Shown: positions 1 through 5,114, counted from the stretch's first letter. The stretch: 5,114 nt of DNA from Candidatus Shapirobacteria bacterium (GCA_009885205.1 VFLE01000133.1:1-5114), one strand, 5' to 3'. Notes: generated by a model from the sequence alone, not told the origin. Program-made: numbers and translations.

Positions 1-70
1 AGGAGAAGGACCTCAAGGAGAAGGACCTCAAGGAGAAGGACCTCAAGGAGAAGGACCTCAAGGAGAAGGA
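1..70 (+). repeat. 15-bp perfect tandem repeat inside a coding region
   Basis: The unit AGGAGAAGGACCTCA occurs four times without a mismatch at 1-15, 16-30, 31-45 and 46-60. A fifth partial copy (61-70) then decays into AAGGAGAAGG-like sequence up to about 90. The array may extend beyond the left edge. The unit is a multiple of three, so copy number can change without shifting the frame. The lack of synonymous differences between copies points to recent expansion or continuing homogenisation. Confidence 0.95.
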
Positions 71-184
71 GAAGGTCAAGGAGAAGGAAAGAGACCTACT
101 GCTAGAATGGGAGGAAAATCGAAAAAACGAAGAAATAAGAGATCGAAAAAAACGAAAACGAACAAACGCCGTTGCTCTAAATAA
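1..184 (+). CDS. C-terminal fragment of a repeat-containing protein with a basic tail
   Basis: The gene enters from the left edge; the first complete codon is at 2 and the stop is TAA at 182-184, giving 60 visible residues. The visible part starts with four Gly-Glu-Gly-Pro-Gln repeats, continues with a Gly/Glu-rich stretch, and ends in about 25 residues dominated by Lys, Arg, Ser, Thr and Asn (starts M-G-G-K-S-K-K-R-R). I favour this frame because such a Gly-Gly-Lys-Ser-Lys-Lys-Arg tail is, from memory, common at the C-termini of proteins in Mimivirus-like viruses. A second frame on the same strand (3-191, stop TAA at 189-191) is also open and would encode Glu-Lys-Asp-Leu-Lys repeats, so the frame choice is not certain. 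Low-complexity Gly/Pro repeats could suggest a collagen-like or structural protein, but no domain is visible and I assign no function. It converges on the capping enzyme gene, with 43 bp between the two stop codons. Confidence 0.55.
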   Translation, partial: GEGPQGEGPQGEGPQGEGPQGEGEGQGEGKRPTARMGGKSKKRRNKRSKKTKTNKRRCSK

Positions 185-213
185 TAAATAATTTATTACA
201 TATATTATTTATT
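183..213. terminator. AT-only hairpin between two convergent genes, probable 3'-end signal for both
   Basis: AATAAATAAT (183-192) and ATTATTTATT (204-213) form a perfect 10-bp stem with an 11-nt loop. The hairpin overlaps the plus-strand stop codon (182-184) and lies 15 bp past the minus-strand stop codon (228-230). In Mimivirus, transcripts end at palindromic hairpins just after genes. A single symmetric hairpin between convergent genes could serve both strands. The structure is seen; the role is inferred from that rule. Confidence 0.6.
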
Positions 214-227
214 TTGTTTCATTTTAT

Positions 228-3200
228 CTATGCAGCGGGAGGCGGCCGGCGGATTTTGATAACTTTTCCAAGTACAAGCTCCGGTCCAGATGGAATCCCT
301 GTAATTGGCGTAAACTGATCAATGACAATTTTCGACCCCTTTATTTTACGCCCCTTTGGTTTGTTGATGGGTTCCTCCTTCTTTTTTTCCTCTTTTCCTT
401 CCTCCTCCTCATCCATACCAGATACGTCCTGTTTCATAAGCAATTTTCCCACTTTTTCGGCATTGACATTCCTCATTTTCCGAAACACAAAATATCGATT
501 CATGAACGAAATGCGTTTTTCCTCATGAGACATATCCGCCGATGTACCATAATCCGCCGCCCGTTTTTTATCACGCGCCGTTTCCGAATTCATCGAAGCA
601 AACAATTCATCGAAAAGCCCCGTTCCGTTAGGAAGACCGAGTGCCGTGGCCTCGTTCGTCGGCAATACGCTAAATCCATAATCCTCGAAAATACGAATCA
701 AATAATTGAAATTCACTAAATATTCGCGAAATACTTTATTAATAGATTCTTGATAAACATCAATCGCATAACCCAACGACAAGTCGTCTTCTGGAAATCC
801 CGTCTGGTCATATTGTTTGGTGATTTCGAAAATCTTGTTTCCATCCCGTAATATCGAGATGGATTCTTCACGATTCTTTTTGGCCAATAAATTAAATACA
901 GTTAGACCATCGTAGCATGTTCCTATAAAATACCCCCCTATTTTCGTGCATTCCGCCACATTTCTCAGAAAAGAATGCATCGACGCCGGCGTTTCAAAGA
1001 AATAATGCAGAGCAAATTGGCAAGAGCTAATCGTAAATCCGGACTCACCTACCCCATATCGTTTATAAACACCTTCGCCAAGCTGCTCTTTATCTTTGGC
1101 CCCCTGTCCAAAAATCGCATGTACAATCTGTTTTTCCTTTTCACTGAAAACCGCTTTTCCATTGCGAATATTTTGCCCGCTATTTCCATTGACAAAAAGC
1201 GCACCCGGCATATTCCGATATTTCTTGCGGAAATTCAGATATCTCGCACAAGCTCCGTCCATGCGGTTTTCAATATTATCCTTTGATACATCCACGCCAA
1301 ACACAAACCCCAAATTCGCAGCAATCCATTTTGGCAAATCTCCCGCTTTTCCCACCGCATAATCAATGAGCGTATTTCCCCTATTGGAAACGGCCAAAAT
1401 CAATTTGCGTTTGACGAATAAATTGTGGAAATCACGCAAACCCCGCGTGCTCGTATCTTTCCCGGATCGATTATAATAAACGTCTTCATTTACCGTAGTT
1501 TCGGGTATATTTTTTCCCATAGTAATCATCTCTTCAGTAATCGGATTATGAATCGAGTGCCAATTCGAATTGGCCACATTATACGAATTTCCGAAATTGC
1601 GAAAAGTTGTCCGAAGTTCATTTGTTTTATCATAGCGGACGCGCAACGGGATCCATCTCCATCCAGGCGGTTTTGTCGTATCATATCGGAATTCCACGAT
1701 CGTATTTCCCTCGAAATATTCATGGTCTTCCGTCATCATGACCATATCTCCATTCCCATTTTTCACTAGCGTTACATTACATATATGCGCATTGGGATCA
1801 TAGGGATTGGTCGGACAAAACGCAACGGGTTTGTATGTTTCTTCGTATTGCGTATTGGGACTCGGCAAATCGTCATTGATGAGATTCAACATCGGATTAA
1901 TATATCCATCCGTTTTTTCGTTGAATCCGCATCGTAGCTCCAGGACTTTGTATTGAACGACGTTTTGCGCGCTTGCCAAATTCCTCCCCTCTTGGAAAAC
2001 ATGGTGCATTTCATCCTTCCCCTTTTTGTCCACTTTTACTGAGACCAAGAAATCGACCGTATTAAATTCGGCGGGTTTCCACTTGAACGATCGATCCCAT
2101 GTCGTTTTGTAATTTGGACCTGTGTGACCAATCCGGTCACTTGCAACGCCCGTATTCGCAGGAGTAAAGATGAGACCATCCGTATTATATTCATAAGATC
2201 CATCACGAAGCTTCGACAAAATGGTCTCGCATCCTCGAAAGATATTCCCATCGTACGAACTATAAAACTGCTTACATTTAATAAAGAAATGGCAGGGGAT
2301 ACCGGAATTCGGTTTTTTAGTAATGGATGGATCTTTCTCTACGATGGAAACGGGCTTTAATTCGCGGATATATTTGTTCAACAATGGGAGGCGGAATTTA
2401 GCCTCTTCTTCCTCCGGATCCTCACTATAAAAGCCCAATTCTCTTACCGATTTTCCGCGAAGGTAATAGATATCAAATGCGGCGTATAAATTAATAAACT
2501 CTTTGTTTTTGTTGTATTTGATATGTTCCCCATCCAATAAACTATCGTGAAGCGTTTTCTCACTTGTAATGGAGCCGGTAAATATTACGGTCATATTCGT
2601 ATCAATCATATAAATCCTACCGTTGGGCGCAATATAGAGAAGCCGGCGTTCTCCGTCCGCCTTATCCGTTACCGTATAATTTTTCGAAATATTTACAATA
2701 TTCGACTCGTCATCTTTTATAGGTTGTATATTTTCGAGCTGTAATGTGTAGGAGGAGGGGCCAATAAAATCCCGGGTTTTAATAAAACGGGATTGATAAT
2801 CCGGTCCGTGTATCATTTTCATATAGGTCTGAATGACTTGATCCTTTTCCGAATTGGCAATCGGATAAGAGCTGCCTTGTAGTCCTGACAAAACCAGCCG
2901 TATACATTTGCGCATAGCGGTGAGAAGTAGGGTGGGGCTAGAATATTCCGCCCCTACGCCAACCCGCGTATTATCTACTTCCAACTCTATCTCGTATGTT
3001 TCCGGATTAGAAAACACTTTGGCTTCTTGTATCGTATAATGGGGGATGGGGACATTGTCGCGTCCCGTTTTGGGAGATCCTTTCAAAATAGTGAGATCGG
3101 CAAAGATGGGAAGAGTGGGATGCGAAAACCGAACACGATTCAGATAACGGAACGTCTTTTTCGCATCATTCCATTTCGATACAATACGCTGTGCGACATC

Positions 3201-3776
3201 GGATCGCACATTAAAATCTCGCTCCATTTGGTAGGACACGCGAAAACCAAAATCGGGGAAATCGACGGGACGAAGGGGCGCCTCTCCGCCCTCCTTCTTC
3301 TTAATCATGGGGGGCGATTTTTGCGTAAATTTGAGTTTATCGGCTCTCGCAGAAAGCGTGGAAGAAAGATCGATTAATTTTTGCATACTATTGGTTCGAC
3401 AATATTCTTGAATTAGGTCCAAGCCAACAATTTCCGCACGAATATTCGAAATGCGCGTCTCTCCGTCTCGAGTATCCGTGTATTCATTTTGAATACGTAG
3501 GATGCTAAGTCCGTCTGGTGTAATGGCGGAGAATCCAGCAGAAAGTAATTGTTGAACTACATTGTCATAGTCGATTTTGGAGAGAGGCTTATTCGGTCTA
3601 TTTTTTGACGCAGTACCGAACCGTACTTCCAACTCACTCGTTTTGAAATCCTTTTTAATCATGGGATTATTGGCTAAATAAAATTCGACCATGGTTTCAA
3701 AATCGGCTTTCGGATTACGCTGTCTATCGGCTTTTTCATTTTCCTTCTGAACTGGAAGCCGAGATTGTTCACTCAT
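228..3776 (-). CDS. Trifunctional mRNA-capping enzyme (triphosphatase, guanylyltransferase, N7-methyltransferase)
   Basis: The 1182-residue protein should build the 5' cap: it removes the gamma-phosphate, transfers GMP, then methylates guanine N7 using S-adenosylmethionine. The N-terminal tunnel-type triphosphatase has the metal-binding glutamate strands E-L-E-V-R-F (48-53) and E-I-E-L-E-V-D (262-268). The guanylyltransferase has motif I K-A-D-G-E-R (372-377) with Lys372 as the GMP-binding lysine, motif III L-L-D-G-E-H-I (413-419), IIIa F-D-I-Y-Y-L (434-439), IV T-D-G-L-I-F (532-537), V F-K-W-K-P (564-568), and a likely motif VI R-V-R-Y-D-K (712-717). The methyltransferase has SAM motif I L-I-D-Y-A-V-G-K-A-G-D (803-813), G-V-D-V-S (827-831), S-S-C-Q-F-A-L-H-Y-F-F (917-927) and a closing N-R-Y-F-V-F-R-K (1093-1100). 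Size and order match the Mimivirus enzyme R382 (about 1170 residues). An extra tail of about 80 residues carries an acidic/Lys patch (1122-1135) and ends P-P-P-A-A. Start: the first ATG, TAG stop at 228-230. An AAAATTGA octamer lies 48 bp upstream. Changes in SAM motif I are discussed under findings. Confidence 0.97.
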   Translation of the reverse strand: MSEQSRLPVQKENEKADRQRNPKADFETMVEFYLANNPMIKKDFKTSELEVRFGTASKNRPNKPLSKIDYDNVVQQLLSAGFSAITPDGLSILRIQNEYTDTRDGETRISNIRAEIVGLDLIQEYCRTNSMQKLIDLSSTLSARADKLKFTQKSPPMIKKKEGGEAPLRPVDFPDFGFRVSYQMERDFNVRSDVAQRIVSKWNDAKKTFRYLNRVRFSHPTLPIFADLTILKGSPKTGRDNVPIPHYTIQEAKVFSNPETYEIELEVDNTRVGVGAEYSSPTLLLTAMRKCIRLVLSGLQGSSYPIANSEKDQVIQTYMKMIHGPDYQSRFIKTRDFIGPSSYTLQLENIQPIKDDESNIVNISKNYTVTDKADGERRLLYIAPNGRIYMIDTNMTVIFTGSITSEKTLHDSLLDGEHIKYNKNKEFINLYAAFDIYYLRGKSVRELGFYSEDPEEEEAKFRLPLLNKYIRELKPVSIVEKDPSITKKPNSGIPCHFFIKCKQFYSSYDGNIFRGCETILSKLRDGSYEYNTDGLIFTPANTGVASDRIGHTGPNYKTTWDRSFKWKPAEFNTVDFLVSVKVDKKGKDEMHHVFQEGRNLASAQNVVQYKVLELRCGFNEKTDGYINPMLNLINDDLPSPNTQYEETYKPVAFCPTNPYDPNAHICNVTLVKNGNGDMVMMTEDHEYFEGNTIVEFRYDTTKPPGWRWIPLRVRYDKTNELRTTFRNFGNSYNVANSNWHSIHNPITEEMITMGKNIPETTVNEDVYYNRSGKDTSTRGLRDFHNLFVKRKLILAVSNRGNTLIDYAVGKAGDLPKWIAANLGFVFGVDVSKDNIENRMDGACARYLNFRKKYRNMPGALFVNGNSGQNIRNGKAVFSEKEKQIVHAIFGQGAKDKEQLGEGVYKRYGVGESGFTISSCQFALHYFFETPASMHSFLRNVAECTKIGGYFIGTCYDGLTVFNLLAKKNREESISILRDGNKIFEITKQYDQTGFPEDDLSLGYAIDVYQESINKVFREYLVNFNYLIRIFEDYGFSVLPTNEATALGLPNGTGLFDELFASMNSETARDKKRAADYGTSADMSHEEKRISFMNRYFVFRKMRNVNAEKVGKLLMKQDVSGMDEEEEGKEEKKKEEPINKPKGRKIKGSKIVIDQFTPITGIPSGPELVLGKVIKIRRPPPAA

Positions 3777-3780
3777 CTAG

Positions 3781-3809
3781 AATAATATATAATTTATTCA
3801 TATATTATT
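3781..3809. terminator. 10-bp AT hairpin just upstream of the capping enzyme start
   Basis: AATAATATAT (3781-3790) and ATATATTATT (3800-3809) pair perfectly around a 9-nt loop. The hairpin ends 4 bp before the capping enzyme ATG and lies 4 bp past the stop codon at 3814-3816 of the minus-strand open frame. This is where a Mimivirus-type 3'-end hairpin for an upstream minus-strand gene would be expected. It may also fall in the capping enzyme 5' leader. The structure is seen; the function is inferred. Confidence 0.5.
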
Positions 3810-3824
3810 TACGCTATAGTTGTA

Positions 3825-3832
3825 TCAATTTT
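3825..3832 (-). promoter_or_regulatory. Mimivirus-type early promoter octamer for the capping enzyme gene
   Basis: The minus strand reads AAAATTGA here, an exact match to the early promoter element of Mimivirus, with the last base 48 bp before the capping enzyme ATG at 3776. That spacing fits the family, where the element sits within about 150 bp of the start codon. I saw no other exact copy near a gene start in this window. AT-rich DNA yields such octamers by chance at times, and this one also lies inside the 3' end of the open frame 3960-3814, so it is a candidate and not proven. Confidence 0.5.
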
Positions 3833-3847
3833 GTATGCTCAAAATTG
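3826..3847. repeat. Inverted repeat placing AAAATTG on both strands
   Basis: CAATTTTG (3826-3833) and CAAAATTG (3840-3847) are perfect inverted copies around the 6-base spacer TATGCT. The left arm supplies the minus-strand AAAATTGA. The right arm gives AAAATTGT on the plus strand, one base from the octamer. This could be a hairpin or a divergent pair of promoter elements, one facing the capping enzyme and the other facing the GC-rich island. Confidence 0.55.
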
Positions 3848-3979
3848 TCAGTTGTATCAATACGCAGACTTATATTATCTTCATCCAATTCCCCTTGGAC
3901 ATTATTTAGATCTCTTGTTAAATTGCGATAACTAAAAGTAATTTTTGCACCCTTAAATCTTCATCGGTGTATATGTTTG

Positions 3980-4230
3980 TGCTGATCCAGGGAATCCCTA
4001 GACGGTGAATCCTCTGGTGTGTCTGAGTAGAGACACAGCGACGCAATGATATGATGACTTGTGACTAGATATATGACACACTACACGTGAACAAGGAAGC
4101 TACATTAACGGTGTCTTATATGGGGTTATGTATAGACCGGTTTGAGGAACCGATGTGAGGAATGATAATGAGCAGTTTGTTGTCTCACAATGCAGAAGCG
4201 GGTAATATTTGATGCGATAATTGCATTTTT
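3980..4230 (+). ncRNA. Candidate structured RNA or intron-like island of unknown family
   Basis: This stretch has no useful open frame on either strand. It is about 44% GC (3981-4210), against about 30% just left (3841-3960) and 25% just right (4211-4310); structured RNA genes in AT-rich genomes often stand out this way. Consecutive stems can be drawn: 3987-3992 with 4012-4017; 4018-4024 with 4031-4037 (7 bp, loop GAGTAG), abutting the first; 4069-4079 with 4111-4121 (10 bp and one T-T mismatch); 4138-4142 with 4148-4152; 4154-4159 with 4184-4189; and 4212-4216 with 4222-4226. Two of them (the first and last) need G-U pairs that exist only in plus-strand RNA, and the loops are purine-rich in that orientation, so I favour the plus strand. 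A T5 run follows at 4226-4230. I could not match it to tRNA, rRNA, RNase P, group I or group II intron cores. The boundaries are estimates. Confidence 0.35.
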
Positions 4231-4268
4231 ATGAGAGGTGCAGTGAATTTTCGATTGTTGGAAAGCAT
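4185..4268 (-). CDS. Short ATG frame, possible 5' exon or broken start of a small gene
   Basis: An ATG (4266-4268) opens a 27-codon frame ending in TGA (4185-4187). It begins M-L-S-N-N-R-K-F-T-A-P-L-I-K-M and ends L-P-A-S-A-L. The ATG lies 4 bp after the hairpin 4273-4303, the same spacing as between hairpin 3781-3809 and the capping enzyme ATG, which makes it a plausible gene start. The frame runs into the GC-rich island, where it stops. A GTGAG donor-like site on the minus strand (4188-4184) overlaps the end. Joining it to an AG at 3960-3959 would remove 230 nt and connect this frame to the one ending at 3814, for a 74-residue product. This is hypothetical; it may equally be a relic or chance. 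Confidence 0.25.
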   Translation of the reverse strand: MLSNNRKFTAPLIKMQLSHQILPASAL

Positions 4269-4272
4269 TTAT

Positions 4273-4303
4273 AATTTGTATCTAGAAAAAAAAATTACAA
4301 ATT
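4273..4303. terminator. Hairpin directly after the 192-residue gene, probable 3'-end signal
   Basis: AATTTGTA (4273-4280) and TACAAATT (4296-4303) form an 8-bp stem around a 15-nt, A-rich loop. The stem abuts the TAA stop codon (4304-4306) of the minus-strand gene. This fits the hairpin-linked polyadenylation described for Mimivirus. A run of nine A residues (4286-4294) sits in the loop. Confidence 0.5.
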
Positions 4304-4882
4304 TTATAATCCCTTCACTTTTTCCAAAATGGCATCATACAACTCGGTCTTTTTCCATTTTTCTCCACATACAATTTCCAACGTGTTTGCCATTTCTTTC
4401 AGATCTTCCATTTTATAGGTAGACGCCGATTTCATGCGTTTTTCGGGATTTGAATCCAATAGGACATGTGTATTGCGTATCTCCAACTCTTTTTCTTCCG
4501 AAATGGCAGTCAAATCGACAGACGCATGTCCATCCATAGTCATAGTAAATAAATAAGTCCCCGTAGAGTCCCCCTCCGGCGAAAAATCGAGCATTGTTTT
4601 TCCCGATACAACAATCGCCTTGAATTTATAAAAAGCACAAAGTGCCATAAATGTATACCATGATGTTTTTTTGTCCATCATAAGTTCCGACAAAATCTCT
4701 TGGATTTTCACATTCGTCATTTTGGGAAAAGCCCGTTTCAAAAGATTCGGCTTGGAACTACGGATCGCCTCCATAATTTTTTGTTTCTCTGCGATTTCTT
4801 CGTTTCTATGCCGATTTCCAATAACCCAATAGGCCGCTTCTCCGTGAAACACGGTATACGCAGACCAAAAAATAGAATCCAT
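4304..4882 (-). CDS. Unknown giant-virus protein with a SAP/Rho-N-like C-terminus
   Basis: The protein has 192 residues with no signal peptide or clear membrane segment. The N-terminus begins M-D-S-I-F-W-S-A-Y, followed by a helical, charged region (25-70) and a hydrophobic segment S-W-Y-T-F-M-A-L-C-A-F-Y (74-85) leading into a beta-like stretch K-A-I-V-V-S (88-93). From memory, proteins with a D-S-x-F-W start and a similar A-L-C motif recur in Mimivirus-like viruses without known function; I cannot confirm this. Residues about 155-190 follow the helix-turn-helix pattern of SAP or Rho-N modules (Y-K-M-E-D-L-K-E-M-A, then K-K-T-E-L-Y-D-A-I-L), which in other proteins bind nucleic acid, so a DNA- or RNA-related role is possible but inferred. 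The start is the first ATG in the frame. The 68-bp upstream gap holds no AAAATTGA, so it is not obviously an early gene; a TTTATTTAAAA stretch on the minus strand (4938-4928) is the only promoter-like sequence seen. The stop abuts hairpin 4273-4303. Confidence 0.85.
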   Translation of the reverse strand: MDSIFWSAYTVFHGEAAYWVIGNRHRNEEIAEKQKIMEAIRSSKPNLLKRAFPKMTNVKIQEILSELMMDKKTSWYTFMALCAFYKFKAIVVSGKTMLDFSPEGDSTGTYLFTMTMDGHASVDLTAISEEKELEIRNTHVLLDSNPEKRMKSASTYKMEDLKEMANTLEIVCGEKWKKTELYDAILEKVKGL

Positions 4883-4950
4883 TTTTTTGGGAGAAAAAAA
4901 TAGTTGTAAAATGATGAGCGGGTAGGTTTTAAATAAAGCTGAGTAAAATA

Positions 4951-5114
4951 TTAGCTATTCCAGTCAGCAGGTTTATTCAGGATAAAACCATCAGATTTTT
5001 TTTGAATGCTTGTATTAAGCTGGCTGTCAACTAATTTTTTTCTGCCAATAGTTAATGAGCCTTTTGCTACCGCTGCAACTGTATTATTATGGCGTTTGGG
5101 GGGAAAAGCAACAA
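4951..5114 (-). CDS. C-terminal fragment of an unrecognised protein
   Basis: The minus strand is open from the right edge (first complete codon 5112-5110) to a TAA stop at 4951-4953, giving 53 residues. The fragment is moderately basic, with an Ala/Val/Gly-rich stretch (A-A-V-A-K-G-S-L-T-I-G), a K-K pair before L-V-D-S-Q, and a closing N-K-P-A-D-W-N-S. The other two minus frames are closed early here (TAG at about 5069-5067 and a TAA at about 5092-5090), which supports this frame. I do not recognise the family and no domain is visible. It is co-directional with the 192-residue gene 68 bp downstream. No convincing 3' hairpin follows its stop, unlike the other genes in this window. Confidence 0.6.
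   Translation of the reverse strand, partial: VAFPPKRHNNTVAAVAKGSLTIGRKKLVDSQLNTSIQKKSDGFILNKPADWNS

Larger units (their letters stand above)
3818..3861 (+). repeat. 12-bp direct repeat, two copies 32 bp apart
   Basis: AGTTGTATCAAT is present exactly at 3818-3829 and 3850-3861. The offset of 32 bp is not a multiple of three, so the two copies are read in different frames in the minus-strand open frame (Ile-Asp-Thr-Thr versus Leu-Ile-Gln-Leu). This argues against a protein-level repeat and may reflect a local DNA duplication or paired regulatory sites. The first copy overlaps the AAAATTGA octamer on the minus strand. Confidence 0.6.
3814..3960 (-). pseudogene. Start-less 48-codon open frame: remnant or 3' exon of an unrecognised small gene
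   Basis: Between an in-frame TGA (3961-3963) and a TAG stop (3814-3816) the minus strand stays open for 48 codons, but contains no ATG. The translation has a protein-like mix, starting R-F-K-G-A-K-I-T-F-S-Y, with an acidic middle (G-E-L-D-E-D-N) and ending H-T-K-L-I-Q-L. I do not recognise it. Its stop is followed after 4 bp by the hairpin 3781-3809, as expected for a true gene end here. It could be the 3' exon of a split gene whose first exon is the frame at 4268-4185, or the remnant of a gene broken by the island at about 3980-4230. A chance frame is possible, since 48 open codons are not rare in AT-rich DNA once all six frames are considered. Confidence 0.35.

Noticed and set aside
975..1769. 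Plus-strand open frames of 88-116 codons within 228-3776.
   Set aside because: They are antisense to the capping enzyme, whose domains are conserved throughout. Their translations are rich in Ile, Phe, Arg and Ser as expected for shadow frames.
2770..2792. Hairpin TCCCG-GG-TTTT with AAAA-CGGGA.
   Set aside because: It lies inside the guanylyltransferase-coding part of the capping gene, has a two-base bulge and a 3-nt loop, and is explained by coding sequence.
3924..4220. TGCGATAA at 3924-3931 and 4213-4220 as a possible target-site duplication around an inserted element.
   Set aside because: No terminal inverted repeats are seen next to the copies, and removing the segment plus one copy does not restore a continuous frame. 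An 8-mer repeated once in this span can be chance.
4020..4230. RNA polymerase III-like signals in the island: an A-box-like TGTCTGAGTAGA (4020-4031), a B-box-like GGTTTGAGGAA (4139-4149) and a T5 run (4226-4230).
   Set aside because: The A-box match is fair (7 of 9 informative positions) but the B-box match is poor (6 of 10), both overlap stems, and these viruses are expected to use their own polymerase. Kept only as a note.
3960..4230. Group I or group II intron, tRNA or RNase P RNA in the island.
   Set aside because: No group I core elements (the conserved P7-region sequences), no group II domain V hairpin, no cloverleaf with a proper T-arm, and no RNase P P4 signature could be found on either strand.
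4231..4422. Plus-strand 63-codon frame starting ATG at 4231.
   Set aside because: Most of it is the antisense of the 192-residue gene, and its first part crosses the hairpin and a poly-A run. No protein-like features.
4928..4960. Possible 3' hairpin after the stop at 4951 (AGCT copies at 4937-4940 and 4952-4955, and TAAAA/TTTTA pairs).
   Set aside because: Only 4-5 bp of pairing in AT-rich DNA, much weaker than the other three hairpins.

Overview
The window looks like a piece of a giant DNA virus genome (Nucleocytoviricota, most likely the extended Mimiviridae / Megaviricetes). The main evidence is one 1182-residue minus-strand gene that carries all three cap-forming activities (RNA 5'-triphosphatase, guanylyltransferase and guanine-N7-methyltransferase) in the order and length known from the Mimivirus capping enzyme. 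Supporting signs are AT-rich, very short intergenic regions, an exact copy of the Mimivirus early promoter octamer AAAATTGA upstream of that gene, AT-rich hairpins at gene ends (the Mimivirus 'hairpin rule'), and a C-terminal Lys/Arg tail of a kind common in these viruses. The assignment rests on motif reading only.

Layout from left to right. Positions 1-184 hold the 3' end of a plus-strand gene ending in perfect 15-bp tandem repeats and a basic tail. It converges on the capping enzyme gene (228-3776, minus), with a 10-bp all-AT hairpin (183-213) between the two stop codons. From 3777 to 4303 there is no intact conventional gene, but the stretch is not empty. It starts and ends with hairpins (3781-3809 and 4273-4303). 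Between them lie, on the minus strand, a short ATG-initiated reading frame (4268-4185) and an open 48-codon frame without a start (3960-3814). They are separated by a GC-richer island (about 44% GC for 3981-4210 against about 25-30% on either side) that folds into a chain of stems and has no open frame. From 4304 to 4882 is a minus-strand 192-residue protein of unknown function with a SAP/Rho-N-like C-terminus. From 4951 to the right edge is the C-terminus of a further minus-strand protein I do not recognise.

From 5114 down to 228 all protein genes run on the minus strand as a compact array, each ending near a hairpin. The space between the hairpins at 4273-4303 and 3781-3809 therefore looks like one ordinary gene slot, with a start codon at one end and a stop at the other, interrupted by the structured island. 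Whether the island is an intron, an inserted plus-strand RNA gene or a mobile remnant is the main open question here.

Functionally, the capping enzyme would give viral transcripts a host-like 5' cap in the cytoplasm. The hairpins would mark where those transcripts are cut and polyadenylated. The other proteins cannot be placed in a pathway from sequence alone.
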